Part shown: positions 44,017 through 56,509 of the stretch, piece after piece
Layout: the number at the start of each line of letters is the position of its first letter
How positions within the stretch are numbered: the stretch's first letter is position 1
NCBI RefSeq assembly: GCF_001632365.1
Contig: NW_024468565.1
Span: forward strand, 145,711 to 209,710
DNA length: 64,000 bases
Reading direction: 5' to 3'
Source of the DNA: Laetiporus sulphureus 93-53
Taxonomy: Eukaryota; Basidiomycota; Agaricomycetes; Polyporales; Laetiporaceae
Notes under the pieces: model-generated
Databases searched by the model: none
What the model was told of the DNA's origin: nothing
What the model saw: only the letters and a program-made list of their open reading frames with translations
Program-made: the position numbers and the translations under genes

Positions 44017-44751
44017 GTCGTGTAAAACGTAGCGGTTGAACGCATTGAATGCGCTTTACGTTCTCTGACAGAAGCGCGCGCCTCTCGGTATACCCTGAAA
44101 CGCAAAACGACATCCGTCACACATGGCGGAGGAGTGGTCATCGTGATGATTCTCCATAAATATGGGCAAATGGGGTGGCTTGCCGCATTATCCACGCGAG
44201 ATCTTGAAAGGCTAGCTAGCGACTATAGACGCCACCACTCCATTCTGCAACCATGATCAGCGTTGCGGCTCGTCGACATACCCATCGTCCACCAGCGTCA
44301 CACCGTCTCCGTGATGTCACGCGTTCCGCATTGACTCTCCTCCGAAGGGGCGCGTTCTGCCATAACTATGTATCTCTTTTCGACGAACTCGTCTTGGAGC
44401 CCAACCGCAGACATGGTCGCCCAGCGACTGTACCCTCGACAACTTCAACAAAGTTGTCTCTCGTGCACTTGAGAGGATGATCAAGCGCGGCCCTCGCGCT
44501 CTACATCAACCACGACCTCTCGATTGATGGACGATGGCATCGAACTGCACAACAGATGCACATATTCGTGATGACGGGCTGCATTGGGGGCATCTACCAG
44601 TGGATTCCGGAATGCGAATGGAGCAGGGATCTGTCGAAGATAATGTCCGTGGTGACCGGCGCATAGGCAAACCTTTTCAGCCCATCTTTGTTTTCTCCCT
44701 TCATCTTTTACCCCGATCTTTCTACCTGCACAGCTACAGAGTATCCAACAA
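44017..44751. other. Unassigned coding-like fragment
   Basis: Plus strand about 44420-44520 reads LDNFNKVVSRALERMIKRGP, and after one frame change ALYINHDLSIDGRWHRTA and MTGCIGGIYQWIPECEW to a TAG near 44668. It looks like another decayed gene piece, but no family is recognised. Confidence 0.35.
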
Positions 44752-46000
44752 AATGCAATCAGCGTATCTATGGTCTCAACAGCGGCTCACGCTCACGCCT
44801 CCCCTCACGATCCCGACGCTCGGTGTCGCCCCTCCCAACACACCGTCGCCTTCGCCTTTCGCTAGATATGGTCATGCAATGCCGACGACGGCCACTGCCG
44901 AGGCGAGCTTTATCAATTCGGCGGTCTTGTGCACGATACCGTGCGCAATGAGCTCTATCTGCTGTCAACGCGAGACTTGTCGGCAACGCTTTTGCAGACG
45001 GCGGGAGAGATTCCCTCGCCTAGGGTGGGACATGCGAGTGCATTGATCGGGTATGTGCTTATCGTCTGGGGTGGTAACACAAAGAATAGCGGGGCAAGCT
45101 CGGGGGACGAGCAAGATGAGAGACTGTACCTGTTGAACCTTGGTATGTGCCATGCTGCTTATCTGCCCAAGACTGCACTTACCAAAACGTTGATTACAGT
45201 TTCGCAAGAGTGGACACGTGTAGCTGTCTATGGCCCGGCGCCAGTAGGTCGTTACGGGCATGCAGTCACGATGGTCGGTCCGAAATTCTACATGTTTGAA
45301 GTCGACGGCGAGTAACTTGAATGATCTGTGGGCTTTTGACTTGAATACTCGTAAGCCAACCACATCACACTTCTTGTGATGTCATACGTAACTAACGTGG
45401 TTGCAGTACGAACAAAAGCAACATGAGAACTGGTCGAGCCCGCGGAAGGCTCGCCGAGGCCAGCGCAGCAGACCGGCCATATTTGTGTAACTTACGAGAA
45501 CAAGATTGTCCTGTGCGTCCCCGCTTGAGTTAATCGTGTCTCATAGCTGACTGAACCACTTGTAGTTTCGGCGGTACAGACTGCGAGTATCACTACAATG
45601 ACACATGGATGTTTGACACGATGATGAGTACATAGTCCGAGTTGATATATATCGGTTACGTTCCTTCGCCACGAGAGGGCCACGTTGCGTCGCTAGTTGA
45701 CGATTTGGAGGTAGGGGATTGGATGGAAAGGATTTGGGCGACCTTGGCGCTTTCAAGATATCCAGTGAGAGCATTTTCATGACCACCTAATGTCAGCTGA
45801 ATGTCTATCGCAATCTCTTAGACCAGCGATGGTATATGTTTCAGAAAATAGGTTCGGCACCGAGCCCTCGTTCTGGGCATGCTATGGCCTCCGTGGGCTC
45901 GCGGGTGTTTGTGCTTGGTGGTCTCGGAGGAGAGCCCGTGGATCCAAACATCATACCTGTCTTGGAGACTGGTGGGTATGATCGATGTATTTGATCCGCC
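44752..46000 (+). pseudogene. Tea1-like kelch-repeat protein, N-terminal propeller, decayed
   Basis: Tea1/kelch proteins mark growing cell ends. Successive kelch blades are clear: FARYGHAMPTTATA, LYLLSTRDLSATLLQTAG then RVGHASALIGYVLIVWGG, WTRVAVYGPAPVGRYGHAVT, ELVEPAEGSPRPAQQTGHIC, FGGTDCEYHYNDTWMFDT, PSPREGHVASLVDD, and PSPRSGHAMASVGSRVFVLG. Lesions: a frameshift before GELYQFGGLVHD; a deletion at KFYMFE/VDGE followed by NDLWAFDLNT in another frame; and two Trp codons turned to stops, TGA at about 45424 (T-W-ELVEP) and TAG at about 45634 (T-W-SEL). The C-terminal coiled coil is absent; a transporter fragment follows. Introns remain. Confidence 0.85.
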
Positions 46001-46180
46001 AGATGCTCATAGTTTCATCTGCATTGCAGAGAATATAAAGTATCCAAGCCGTTCTTGAAGTCGAAGAATTAAGGCCCTGGAAATGTCACTTTGGGTTAGA
46101 GAATCGTGAGGGAAATTGACAGACGATTACGGCATAGAGCAATGCAATTGAAGACATGATCATTCTATGCGGTGTCATGA

Positions 46181-47282
46181 GGTCGCGTCCGGGGCATCGG
46201 AGTCAACGCGCTGCTATACGGCGGTCCGACATTGATGCGTTCGCTCGGGTTGCAGGGCGATAGCGTGACACCGATGGTATCGGGCGGCATTGGGATCGTG
46301 CAGTTCCTGGCTGCGCTTCCTGTCATCGTCATCATCAATCGGGTAGGCGAGTGAATATGACATTGGAGTTGTTACAGTGCTAACGCACCATTTAGGACGC
46401 AGGCCGCTGTTGAGAGGTCCGTGATGGATGACCTCGGCGATCATTCCTGGGCTTGGTGCTGACGAGTTGGACGAATAGGAGGCAGTGCAATCATGGCGTT
46501 GTCGCACTTCTGCATCGCTATCCTGGTGTGATTTCACGTGTGACTCCATGGTCACGCACCGCTGATGAATCATTCACAGGTTCGGCAGTACGAAGGCGCA
46601 TGGGAGTCGCATACGTTTGCTGCATGGATATGCGTCGGGTATGTAAGCGTAGTCGTAGTCATACCCTCTTTGTCCCATCTTGTTTCTCTCCAGGTGTGTT
46701 TACCTATTCAGCGCGGCCTATGGTATGAGCTATGGTCCGATAGGGTGGGTGCTTCCTACGGAAGTATTCCCACTATCGGTTCGTAGCAAGGGCGTGTCAC
46801 TTTCGACGGCGTCGAACTGGTTCAACAACTGTGAGTCATGGCATACGACCTTGTTGAGCTTCGACGAAAGTAGCCCTCACATTTGAATAGTTCTCATCGG
46901 CCTACTCACACCAGAGATCACAGAGATCACACCTTCGTCAGTGTTTTGCAACCTCAATGCTATTCGAGCTATTGCTCAACTGACTACTCGTATTAAGGGG
47001 CACATTCCTCGTGTTCACCATTGCGTGCTTTTTTGGCTATATCTGGTCAACCTACGCTGTGCGAGAGGCAGCCAACATTTCTCTCGAGGAGATGGACGAA
47101 GTGTTCAGTTCGTCAGCTGGCTGCGAAGATGCCAATCTGAAACAGCAGGTGGGTTACCATGCCCGACATATCTCTGTCGTCTTGGACGCAGGTCTCATGC
47201 TTCTCGCAGATTGAGCAAGACCTCGGCTTGCATGACTTGGTTCAACGGTGGGCCGCACTGTGCTACTATATCATAGTGTCCT
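46181..47282 (+). pseudogene. MFS sugar transporter, C-terminal half
   Basis: Plasma-membrane hexose-type transporter. Pieces: GVNALLYGGPTLMRSLGLQG, VSGGIGIVQFLAALPVIVII, GRRPLLRGGSAIMALSHFC, CVYLFSAAYGMSYGPIGWVL then PTEVFPLSVRSKGVSLSTAS (the PETK-like PxEVFP and RSKG motifs), FLIGLLTPEI, GTFLVFTIACFFGYIWSTYA, then REAANISLEEMDEVF and the tail IEQDLGLHDLVQRWAALCYY to TAG at about 47282. The 3' exons splice cleanly. The first six transmembrane helices are missing and the sequence starts abruptly after the kelch fragment; the intron after VIIINR does not restore phase. Probably a truncated, dead copy. Confidence 0.7.
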
Positions 47283-47698
47283 AGGCGTGTAGTTCCTTTC
47301 CCTTTGTCGCGGCATTTGCGGGATCCTATAGAATCACTCCGTTGAGTAGATATATCATATTGCTTGGGTATCGTGATTGACTATATAGTAATGTCATGTC
47401 GTAGAATAGGTCGTATAATGGTTCAATTGCATCTCACATGGAAGGATTTTCTTGACATTTAGTGCAGCACGAAACAATAAACGGAATCTCGATGCATTGG
47501 TGTCGATGACATACAGCAGCAACACGAACAAAATGAAACGAGAGACGAGAATGGCTACACTACGAAAAGATCCAGATGCGAGTGATGGACACGACGGACA
47601 CGCGGTGATGAGGCGGCAAATGCGAAGCAACGGAAGGCTGAAGGTACTATATATAATCATCTTTGTGCGAAATTGTAAAAAAATGTAATATCTGTGTT

Positions 47699-50600
47699 CT
47701 AAACACCGTATCGTTGTGCTAAGCGCTCCTGTATGGCAGGCGGGAAGGTCGCTACCTGGGCCGACCACCCAGTAACATCATGGTTCTTGAATGTTGTCAG
47801 AATCTCTTGGAACATCGCATTGAGCTCGGGAGAGGGTTGGTTCCATCGAACGATCGCGTTACAGAACCAAAGGAGGCTCTGTGAGGTCACGTTAAAACTA
47901 TTCATTCATACCATGATCACACCCTCTTACCTTCATTATACCAGTGGGGTTTGCCTTCACAAGCGTGCACAAACCGCGGAATGCAGAGTCCTTCTCTTCA
48001 TTATCGCGAATCTCATACATTGCCTGGCACCAAGCCTGGGCAAACTCGGGCAGCAACGGGGCGACCATTGTCGGATGCATGTGTCCGATCCGCCCTATTG
48101 ACACTGCAATGTTCTCGTGCAGACTGCGAGGTGCTTTAGCGTGAAGGAGAATCGGCACCAGACGTGATATCAACGGGTTGACCCATTGCCTAAATTCGGG
48201 ATCATCTGCCGAGCATACACCGTCGGCGTGAGTGATACTTTCATCGTTCACGGAGAAACCTCCACGCACCCCGCCCATAGCGAAGAGCCACTTCTCCGAC
48301 TGACCAAGCTGCGTTGTTGCACGTCCCGATGAACTCGACCTTCGGTTCGGGACCCAGCTGCTCAATGAGCTCTTGCATAATCGCCGGCATATGCGGACGC
48401 AGACGCAGAAGCGGGAAGCAGTTCATGGCCATATTGCCGACGAGCGCATAAGCGAATTGCCGAACAGGCGTTTGTGGATGCTTCAAGCAGAACGTGAGCA
48501 ACGAGAGAAGGTTCGGCTGGCTACGTGTGATCAACGGCTCCAGAGCCATGCCGAGGCCCTGCGTCAAACCGGACAACAGCTCAAGCGCGACGACCAGGAA
48601 CGACCTGTCTGGCTCGTCCATGTCCGGGTTCTGCTGGTACGCTTGGTATTGAAGCAGGGAACTGTGGACGATAGCGGCGCAGCGCTCGTAGATAGATGTC
48701 GCGTAAGGAAAGCAAGCAGGACCCATGGCTATGATCACGGATGCGAGACACTATACAGCACAGAAGAATAAATTTTGGCAGAATTGTTTGTGCGCGCAGC
48801 AGGTAACACGTACCTCCAGAAGGGGAATGAAGTCCTCATCATCATCTTTGAGCTTGCTCCACCGCTGAAGAAATGGTGGCATGAGAATATCTATGAACGT
48901 TGGATTTTGTAATGCTGGGCCGACAGCATCAGCGAGAGTACCGACAGCATCATATAAAATGAGCATGTTCTTGTGCTGGTACTTGTCGAACGCGAAGACG
49001 AGGTTACGCAGGACCGGCTCAAGGAACGGTACAAGCTCGACGCCCGCGTCCTCCTCAAACGTGGCGAATGCACTACAGCCAGCTTCTTGGACACGCTTAT
49101 TGTTATCGAGGACCATACGCAAAAGCTGCAAGGCAGTCTATAGTCAACTATCAACGAGAAGTGGCCACGAATCCGACGCTCACCCCTTGCAACGTTGGAA
49201 CGAAGAACAGGTTCCTATGCTCTTCTGATACGGGCTGAGTACACCAGCTAGCATACCGACCCAACGTCCAACACGTGATCGACCGCACAAGAGGCTTTAA
49301 ACGAAGTCAGCAAAGCGCATAGTGAACGTCACGTTGACGTACCTTGGGATCGTTCAGCGTGTTGTTGAGGTACGGGACCAGCGTCAATAAATGAGGTTCG
49401 ATTGCATCGATACAACCTAGGCAGCATGGTCAGCACCCTGTATACCGTCGAACACTGATGCTCACCTTCGGCCATCGCACCCAGAGCCAGGATACCGATC
49501 TCTCGCTGCAGCCAATCTTCATTCCACAACTTGTTTTTGAGGGGCTCCAACAGGACATTGAGCAGATCGGCGCCAAATCGAACTGCCAATAGGTCCAACG
49601 CCGCAGCCGCACATTTTCTCAGGTTCCATTCAGTCGACATCTCGTCGAAGTCCTCCTCGTCGTCGAGCTCGTTGAGTTCGTCATCGTCATCTTCTAGCTC
49701 CTCGCCATAAGCTCCAATACGTGGCTTGGAGGAAGCATCTGCGCCGTTCGACTCGTGCTCGTAGCCGTGCGATTTACCTCCATAGTGTCGCGGTTTGATG
49801 TCGCTTTCCTTATCTGGAACCGACGCGTCCTCTGCGTCGGCCTCGAGCCACACCAGGTCGTCCTCGCCGTATACCATGCAATCGAGCAAGACCGGTGCAA
49901 CCTTTCCAAGAAGTGGGTGAAGGTATGATGCGAGGTCGGGATCCTCGGCAAAGGTTAACCAGAACTCGCAGGCCTCGAGAGCAACATTTTCGTTCTTGTC
50001 CTTGGTGGAGTATAGCATGTATTCTGCAATATTGTTCAATTCCGGCATGAGTTTCTCGGGTCGGGACGCAAGGAGCAGGACGAGCGCCTGGCAGACATGA
50101 CGGCGCATGGAGGGATCTTCGTCCGATGCCCGCTTGAAGAGCGCCGCAATGAAGGCTTCTATGTGCGCGAACAGTGATTGACAGCCGATGGGGACAAAGT
50201 AGGACAGACAAGCGACAGCATGTAAACGCATTTTTGGATTAGGATGCTCCGAGAGCATGAGGATTTTCGGAATCATGAATTCGAGGGGCCATGTGCCGCT
50301 GATCTCGACGTCCAACTTCCGAGGATAGTCTTCGCATGCCTTCTCGAGCACGTTAAATGCCGCCTAAAGTCAAATCGTGTGAGATCATATCGCTAGCGAT
50401 CGAGAATGCACAAATTTCCAGAGAACGCATATAAGATTCAGGCGACCCGGTAGTCGCCACCACATCTAGACCCTCAGGAGCATGATGCGCAGTGAAAAGC
50501 AACTTTCAAATGCAAACCTCCTTCCGTTCCACCCGTGCGCCTGAGAGGAAGGTGTAAAGATGCTTACCTCTTGTTGATCGAGATCCGTCGAATCCAAGTA

Positions 50601-51062
50601 ATGAACCAGCTGTTGCAGACACTCCGGCCAGTTCTTAGGCTCCAAGATACCAAGGAATGCGACGATATCCTGCCCAGCTGCATTACGGATCATAACCGAA
50701 GGATCATTGAAAGCCTGCAAGACTGAGGCCTTCACGAACGACACTACGTCCGGTGATGAATTGAGAATGAGACGGGCATTGTTCTTGAGGAGATATCCAG
50801 CGATTGTACGGATACAGTCCTCCTCCTGCGGCATGCACGCGAGGATATAGGCGAGATAGCCAATATAATCAGGAACACGCGTGAAACTGTTCAATTTCTT
50901 TGTAATAGTAGATTGATGAGCATGAGACGCGGTAGCCGATATTACGAGACGACGTACATGAGTAATAGTATGCTGGACCTGGGTGTTCTGGGTATCTGTT
51001 GAGTCGTGGATTGTTTGCAAAATTTCCTGCAGTCCATCTTGCTGAGGGACCCAGGAGGACAT
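47699..51062 (-). CDS. kap104: Transportin / karyopherin beta-2 (Kap104), intact
   Basis: Nuclear import receptor for PY-NLS cargo such as hnRNP proteins; binds Ran-GTP and nucleoporins. Nine exons (47699-47878, 47931-48205, 48270-48750, 48814-49125, 49184-49294, 49343-49416, 49466-50363, 50568-50897, 50958-51062) total 2,766 bp, 921 aa, the normal family length. HEAT repeats run throughout: [58 protein letters not shown] before the acidic H8-type loop ([20 protein letters not shown]), [78 protein letters not shown] and [20 protein letters not shown], ending LAQRYGV. No frameshift or premature stop. One intron (50364-50567, 204 bp) is four times the usual size. Confidence 0.95.
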
Positions 51063-52250
51063 GATGGATGATCAAGACGCGTGTACAACGTAGAGCAAGT
51101 CAATGGACGCGTAAAAGTGGAGACAAGTTCCGCTGGATGGTGTCGGGCTTGCTGTTTGTTTGCGACAAACCAGCTTGGCTGATGTAACTTAATTCATTTC
51201 GGTAATTCCCATCAACCTTTCCACTGTGGGGCCAGCAGAAAAGCTGGACGTAGTAGTAAATTCAGACAGTTTATATACTTTCAGACCTTTCTGTATGACA
51301 CTGCATCCCTCGGCGCCGACGACAGCAATAAATATTTGAGGTGATTGTGAAAACTTGTGCACAATAACATGTGCAGACAGAGCTGGGGCAGCAGAATACA
51401 AGAAACGCACGTTCACACGAGAAGGGCCTTATTTACGTCCGCGGCAATGACGGCGAAGATCTTGCGTGCGCTGTTGGGAATGCCCAGCTGCAGATGACCC
51501 GAACCCAGGATCGGTGACGGGTGGCAACAACTTCGCATAGTAATACCCAAGGCATGCAGTGTTAGCACAGCCAACGGCGACGGCATAGTGTGAGGAATAG
51601 CTTACGGGCGTCGAACTTGAAATTACTTGCGGGCCCGTAAACTGGCTGCTGTGTCGTACGGAACATTCAGACAGGAGATTGGACTCTGGAGCCCAGCAAG
51701 TTTACTATGACCGCGGCATTGTCGAAAGACTGACCGAGTATAAGTCATCGCGCGATGCCGACGATGCTCTTAGACGAAGGGAACTGAGCATTGGTTGAGA
51801 GGTGATTCTGGAATCCGGCTGAGAGTGAGTGCATAGGGTTAAAATAGGTACCATGAATGTTTTTGTGATTTCGCGCGGACATGGCACGGGTGGGAGGACT
51901 GGTAACGAGAACGCATTCTGCTGGCCGCTGACCGCTGCGATGCTGATGAAGCAGACCTGAGAAGAATGTCTGGTCCGATCAGTCAAGTAGGAAGGAGGCT
52001 TTCTTTGTTGTGCACTGACGCTCAGAGATGGTACAGAATCGTTGGGGAACAGCGAAGGAGAGCGACCGTTTGGAAATGTCCATCGAAATCCCGGCTTAAT
52101 TAAAGTTGTCGCACGCGCACTTACAATTGACTGGTGTGGGTGCATGCACCGGTTCATCGGTCCACCCATTGTCAAGCCAGACTTTGTAACAACGCGCTAA
52201 TGTACATGCAATACGGAATCGAATCATGGACACAACAGGCACGGCCAAGA
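51063..52250. other. Intergenic between transportin and RPA2
   Basis: Upstream region of the transportin gene. The frames present (for example 51705-52175 minus) have no motif. Nothing else is seen. Confidence 0.5.
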
Positions 52251-53410
52251 TCATACATTCGCCAGACTGAAGTGACACTCGTCAATTGTGGTGTAGACCA
52301 ACCCTTCATCCATCAGTTTGTCCAACGCCTCGCTGCAAACAAAAGGTCGTCAGTAACCAGCAAAAGCAACTGACATCTTACAAGCCACCCACCTTATGAC
52401 AGCTGCGTCTTTGACGTCGCCACTCAGAGCTTTTGCTATAGCCCCAACATTGATGCCCTCTTCCTTGGGCGGCTGGACCACCATGAACTCCACAATCTTA
52501 CGTTGCACTGGTGAGAGGCGTGCGTATTCTTCTCTTGACAAACCACCTTGCGCTTGTGGCACATACACTGAGGAACCCACAAGCTGGTTCGTGACACCGC
52601 CGTTCGTTGTGTGAATACTTCCGGCCTCGCTTGGCCTCAGAGGCTGCGACTACATTAGCACTTGCCATCAGGTGATACCTTATATACATACCGGCCCTCT
52701 CTCCAGCATAAGGGTCACCACCATTGCAGCAGAGACATGAGATAAAACTTCATGAGTGTCAGTCACTTTTCGAATGTGATTTGCGTTGATGTAGCGCTTG
52801 TTGCCAAACGACTTCAGGCTGCCCATGACATATACGTACATGGCCTCTCTGTGCGCAGTGATAAGACCTGGTAGACATGTTGGCGAGATGGACTTACTTT
52901 ACGCCTCCCCATCGCTCTGTATCGTCTTCATTCGTGCCGTCAAGCCAGTGCCACGCTTCTATCCTCTCGGTGCCGTCATCTAGCCAATAGATGCAAGTCA
53001 TCGCCTGGCGTTTGATGCTCACTACACATCCGACAACCGAGACCTGGGAAAAAAGCAGATGTAGAAAAGTACATGGATCCAATCTGTTCACTCACCTGCC
53101 CAACCTCATGATCGTTTATCATCCATGGGCCTTCTGACTGTGGCTGCGTTGCCATCAGGAGTTGTCGGATGAGGACAGGCCGTAAAGTGTGCATAGCGGC
53201 TCCTCGCTATATCCTCATACTCAGCTGGCATGTGTTCAAAACTCACAAGTACTCACTTTGAAAGAGTCGCCTGGGGTGCCACTAGCGCTACCAAACGGTG
53301 AACTCCCTGCCATGTATCCGCCTCCCTTGTTGCTGCCGTACTCGCTGTCTATGCCCTAAGAAGTCAGAGAGGCCCATGCAAGCTGTTGCATGCTGCTTAC
53401 ATTGGCTCAT
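52251..53410 (-). CDS. rpa2: Replication protein A 32-kDa subunit (RPA2), intact
   Basis: Middle subunit of the single-strand DNA binding heterotrimer. Seven exons (53401-53410, 53257-53348, 53096-53206, 52898-53043, 52692-52848, 52393-52649, 52251-52332) total 855 bp, 284 aa. Order: a short Ser/Gly/Tyr N-terminus (the phosphorylated arm); the OB fold (LRPVLIRQLLMATQ, SVVGCVVSIKRQAMTCIYWL, DDGTERIEAW, YVYVMGSLKSFGNKRYINA); a linker; and the winged helix (LSPVQRKIVEFMVVQPPKEE, INVGAIAKALSGDV, ALDKLMDEGLVYTTIDE). The first exon is only 10 bp (MSQ plus one base), and its GTAAGC donor places the start. No lesion. Confidence 0.93.
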
Positions 53411-53503
53411 GGCTGCCAGCGAGTGTGATGGTTGCTGCCTTCGCCGAGCCCGTAAGCCATCGATCGATGAATCTAAGCGTGAATCTAAGCGCTCAGTGAT
53501 ACA

Positions 53504-53752
53504 ATGAGCGCTACCTCCCACATGTCTGTTTCCACGCCACCAACCGACGCATCTCCGTCTCGGGTCCTTGGACGTGTCCTCTCGCCTCCTTTCTCCTCCT
53601 CTCGTCGCCCCGTCCCTGGCTCCGAAGCTGGCACTCACCCATCACCAACACACATGTCAGACGACGGCTCCTCAGGCCTCAGGCTCTAGCCAGCACCACG
53701 CGCCGGACGCTGCTGAGCACGACGCCTTCGATTCTGCCAGCGCGGTCTCATG
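53504..53752 (+). CDS. Small Ser/Pro-rich ORF, doubtful
   Basis: ATG at 53504 opens 61 codons of Ser/Pro/Thr-rich low-complexity sequence; a second frame continues to 53752. Divergent to RPA2. It may be promoter sequence and not a gene. Confidence 0.2.
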
Positions 53753-53789
53753 ACCCATGAAGTCCACCTGTCCAAGAGCCCGCCACATC

Positions 53790-54990
53790 ATCAACGCGTT
53801 CGAGCGGCCGGGCACGGCGAGGTCTGGCCCGCTCGCGACACGTCCAAGGGGTGGACGCGAGGTGGTGCGTGCCTCGCATATGCTGAATGTATTTTATCTG
53901 TGCGTGATTGACGTGTAGCCGTTTGTATGTACCCGTGTGTGCAGGCGATCGGGGTTGTGAAATGGAAGAATCCGAGCTTCGGCTGAAACTCGTCCGACCA
54001 GCTCGCGAGCTCCTTCTCGCGTATCTTCTCGTTCGCAACGATAGCCTTCATCGACATCCGCCGCTCCCCCGGATCTCCAACATCACCATGCTCAGCCCCG
54101 TGTGGCCCTCGTTCATCGGCGGGGGCTTGGAGCTCTTGCTCGGGCTCGCGCACGCCGCCGCCGAGCCCCAGAGGGAGATCACCTTCTCCACGTGCCCGTA
54201 CACCTCCACCACTGCCTTCTGATCCTTCGGCAGGTCGCTCAAGGAACTCCTCCTGGTGCTGCAGGAACTGTTGTTCCTCGATGATGTTCTGCAGCCTTTC
54301 CTCCCACATCTTCTCCCATATCGGCTTCACCGTCTGAATGTGCTTCTATAGGCTATCTACCTCCAGTGCGACCGCCTCCACGTCCGTTTGACATTTTTCA
54401 GCACATGCGGCTTCGGCGACACGTTCCGCTTGGTCACATCGCCCTTGATACTCTCTACTATGTCCTGCAGCTCCTCCGTCTTCGTCTGCCCGTTTGGGCT
54501 CTGCAAGTCCACTGTCGCTTTCCTGTCATTGATAGACGCCCCGCCGACCTTCTGCGTCGCGAGCTGCCGCACGTTATGCGTCTGCGACCGCAGCGCGCCC
54601 AGCGACTCCTTCGTCTGCTTGACGAACTCGGTATACATCTGCCGCATGATCCCCAGGTCTTGCTGCAGGTTCTGCACCTCGTCGAATTGGGTCTTCAAGC
54701 TTCAAGTCTGACGCGATCCGCGTCGTGAACTCGGACATGACCAACGTGCCCATCATCTACACCTGGATCGACGAAGTGCCCGTGTGCTGCGGCGTCACCG
54801 GCTCCGCCTCCGCGGGCGGCACGGCGTCATCCGAGAGGAACCTCGATAGGTGCCATGCGATGTGGCGGAACTGGCAGTCTGTCGGGGGCGCCGTCACCAG
54901 CTTGTTCCTGACAAGAGGCTGGGCAATGATCATGGGTGTTGGTGGATTCGACGCCCGACGGTTGGTAGCGACCATACTTCCGGCATACTA
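53790..54990 (-). pseudogene. Bud6/AIP3 actin-interacting protein fragment, decayed
   Basis: Bud6 binds actin and formins at growth sites. Minus strand in order: NPPTPMIIAQPLVRNKLVTA and TDCQFRHIAWHLSRFLSDD; FTTRIASDLK; TQFDEVQNLQQDLGIMRQMY and ESLGALRSQTHNVRQLATQK; KTEELQDIVESIKGDVTKRN; KPIWEKMWEERLQNIIEEQQ; then LPKDQKAVVEVYGHVEKVIS and GLSMVMLEIRG; and EKELASWSDEFQPKL. At least four frame changes separate these, including a TAG just before MGTLVMSEFTTR and one shift at EEFL/LSDLPKD. The N-terminal third and the very C-terminus are missing. Decayed segmental copy. Confidence 0.8.
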
Positions 54991-56500
54991 GAGGAAAACC
55001 AGAAAGGAATGTGGCGAGTATTCTGTGAGAACCTGCTCGTCTGAGGGCGTCGCCATCGGTTCCCTTGCGGGCAACAGCAGCGGACCATCGTCCAATGTCC
55101 CGCTCTCAACGACGCGGGACCGAAGAGAAAGAAGACCCTTGAAAACAGCGTACATCCACATGCAAACTACTACAAAAGAACGAAGTGTACCATTGACCAT
55201 TGGGATACCGTTTGAGACGATGATCCAGAATCTTCTGCGCCGTGCTGATGTCAATACCTTCGAACGTGAAGTTCGACAGAACGAGATGGGAGCATTAGTG
55301 CCGTGTCGCACATTGTTCGGAAAGGCCCTCCTGTTCTTACAGCGCGCAACTCAATCATGCATAAGAGACACGAGGAAATCCAGTCCACACCAAGACTGAC
55401 GGCAGGCTCATCCGAGTCCGTCAATCATCCTCCATGCAGGCCAGCATGCCTGTCTCCACTGCATCCAAAAGGCTCGATAGAAGGCATCATTGACAGAATG
55501 ACATTGGAGAGCGCGATGCCCAGGCAGACCCCTGACGGGAAATGCGCATCAATCGACTTATCCTCGGGCCTTTCCCCTTTGACTTGCGCCTCGGCATCGA
55601 CGGTCTCGAGGAACTTGCCAGACGGCGATAGATAGATATTGATCGTCGTACGCATGGTCAGTCTGCGAGGCTTAATAGGCATGAGACTCACGGGACCACA
55701 GAACTCGCGTTTCTTTGATGAATGTAAGCCAATCGCCCCAACAGACGAGACCGAGCATGGCCTGCAGTCAAATTACATGGGGTGGAACGAGCATGCAATA
55801 TCGCATTAGGCTCTCCGCCCACACCAGCTCGGCGTGCCGCTTGCTCGGCGTCATGCTCTTGATCCAACCGACGCCCGAAGTGTACAGCGACGGAACGACG
55901 ATCCCTGCCAATCTTGTGGCTAGTGACGTTTCCGACGGTAGCTTGCCACGCTGTTTCCATGTCTGACATTCCTCATCCTCGAAGGACAGGAGACCCTTGT
56001 GATACTGAATGAGCTCATATCCCGTTGAAATGTGGAGATGTTCCCTGCGCTGCGATCAGGCACGCCAAGTCCTGAGCCAGAACTGCGCACCTCTTGGGAT
56101 CATATTCCCCGACACTATGTCACATATGACAACGAAGATGCCACAGAGAGGTTCTACCGATAATGAGACTACATAACATGGAAATCACACACCCAGATGA
56201 CTCAACACATCACAAGATAGGGACAGGAGCACGAGTTGATAGGGGATGGCGTAGCAGGTAGGTAAATTCGGTCTGATGTCACTACCGTGAATCACGCATC
56301 ATTCTCAGTGGCCCAGGGCAAACAGCCCACTTTGGGGATCCTCACTAGCTGGGCTGTTTGACCTGAACTTTCCTGGACACAGCGCGTCTGATCACGTGAG
56401 CGGTGGCGACCTAAGCTTGCTTGCAGTGACCAGTCCCCGCCACAGCACGCATTCACATTGACCGTGTAATCTTAGAGGCCGTTTTTTCTTCGCTGACCGA
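54991..56500. other. Unassigned region with a decayed minus-strand gene piece
   Basis: Minus strand 55700-55965 reads SETSLATRLAGIVVPSLYTS, GVGWIKSMTPSKRHAELVWA, then a TGA, then LQAMLGLVCWGDWLTFIKET. 55425-55690 and 55200-55300 (FEGIDISTAQKILDHRLKRY) may belong with it. Protein-like but broken and not recognised. 56000-56450 shows nothing. Confidence 0.3.
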
Positions 56501-56509
56501 CATGGAAGA

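Noticed and set aside
53298..53638. Frames opposite RPA2 exons 1-2
   Set aside because: They are shadows of the spliced RPA2 reading.
54725..54991. Plus-strand 88-codon frame as a gene
   Set aside because: It is the antisense of the Bud6-like fragment, whose minus-strand reading matches the family.
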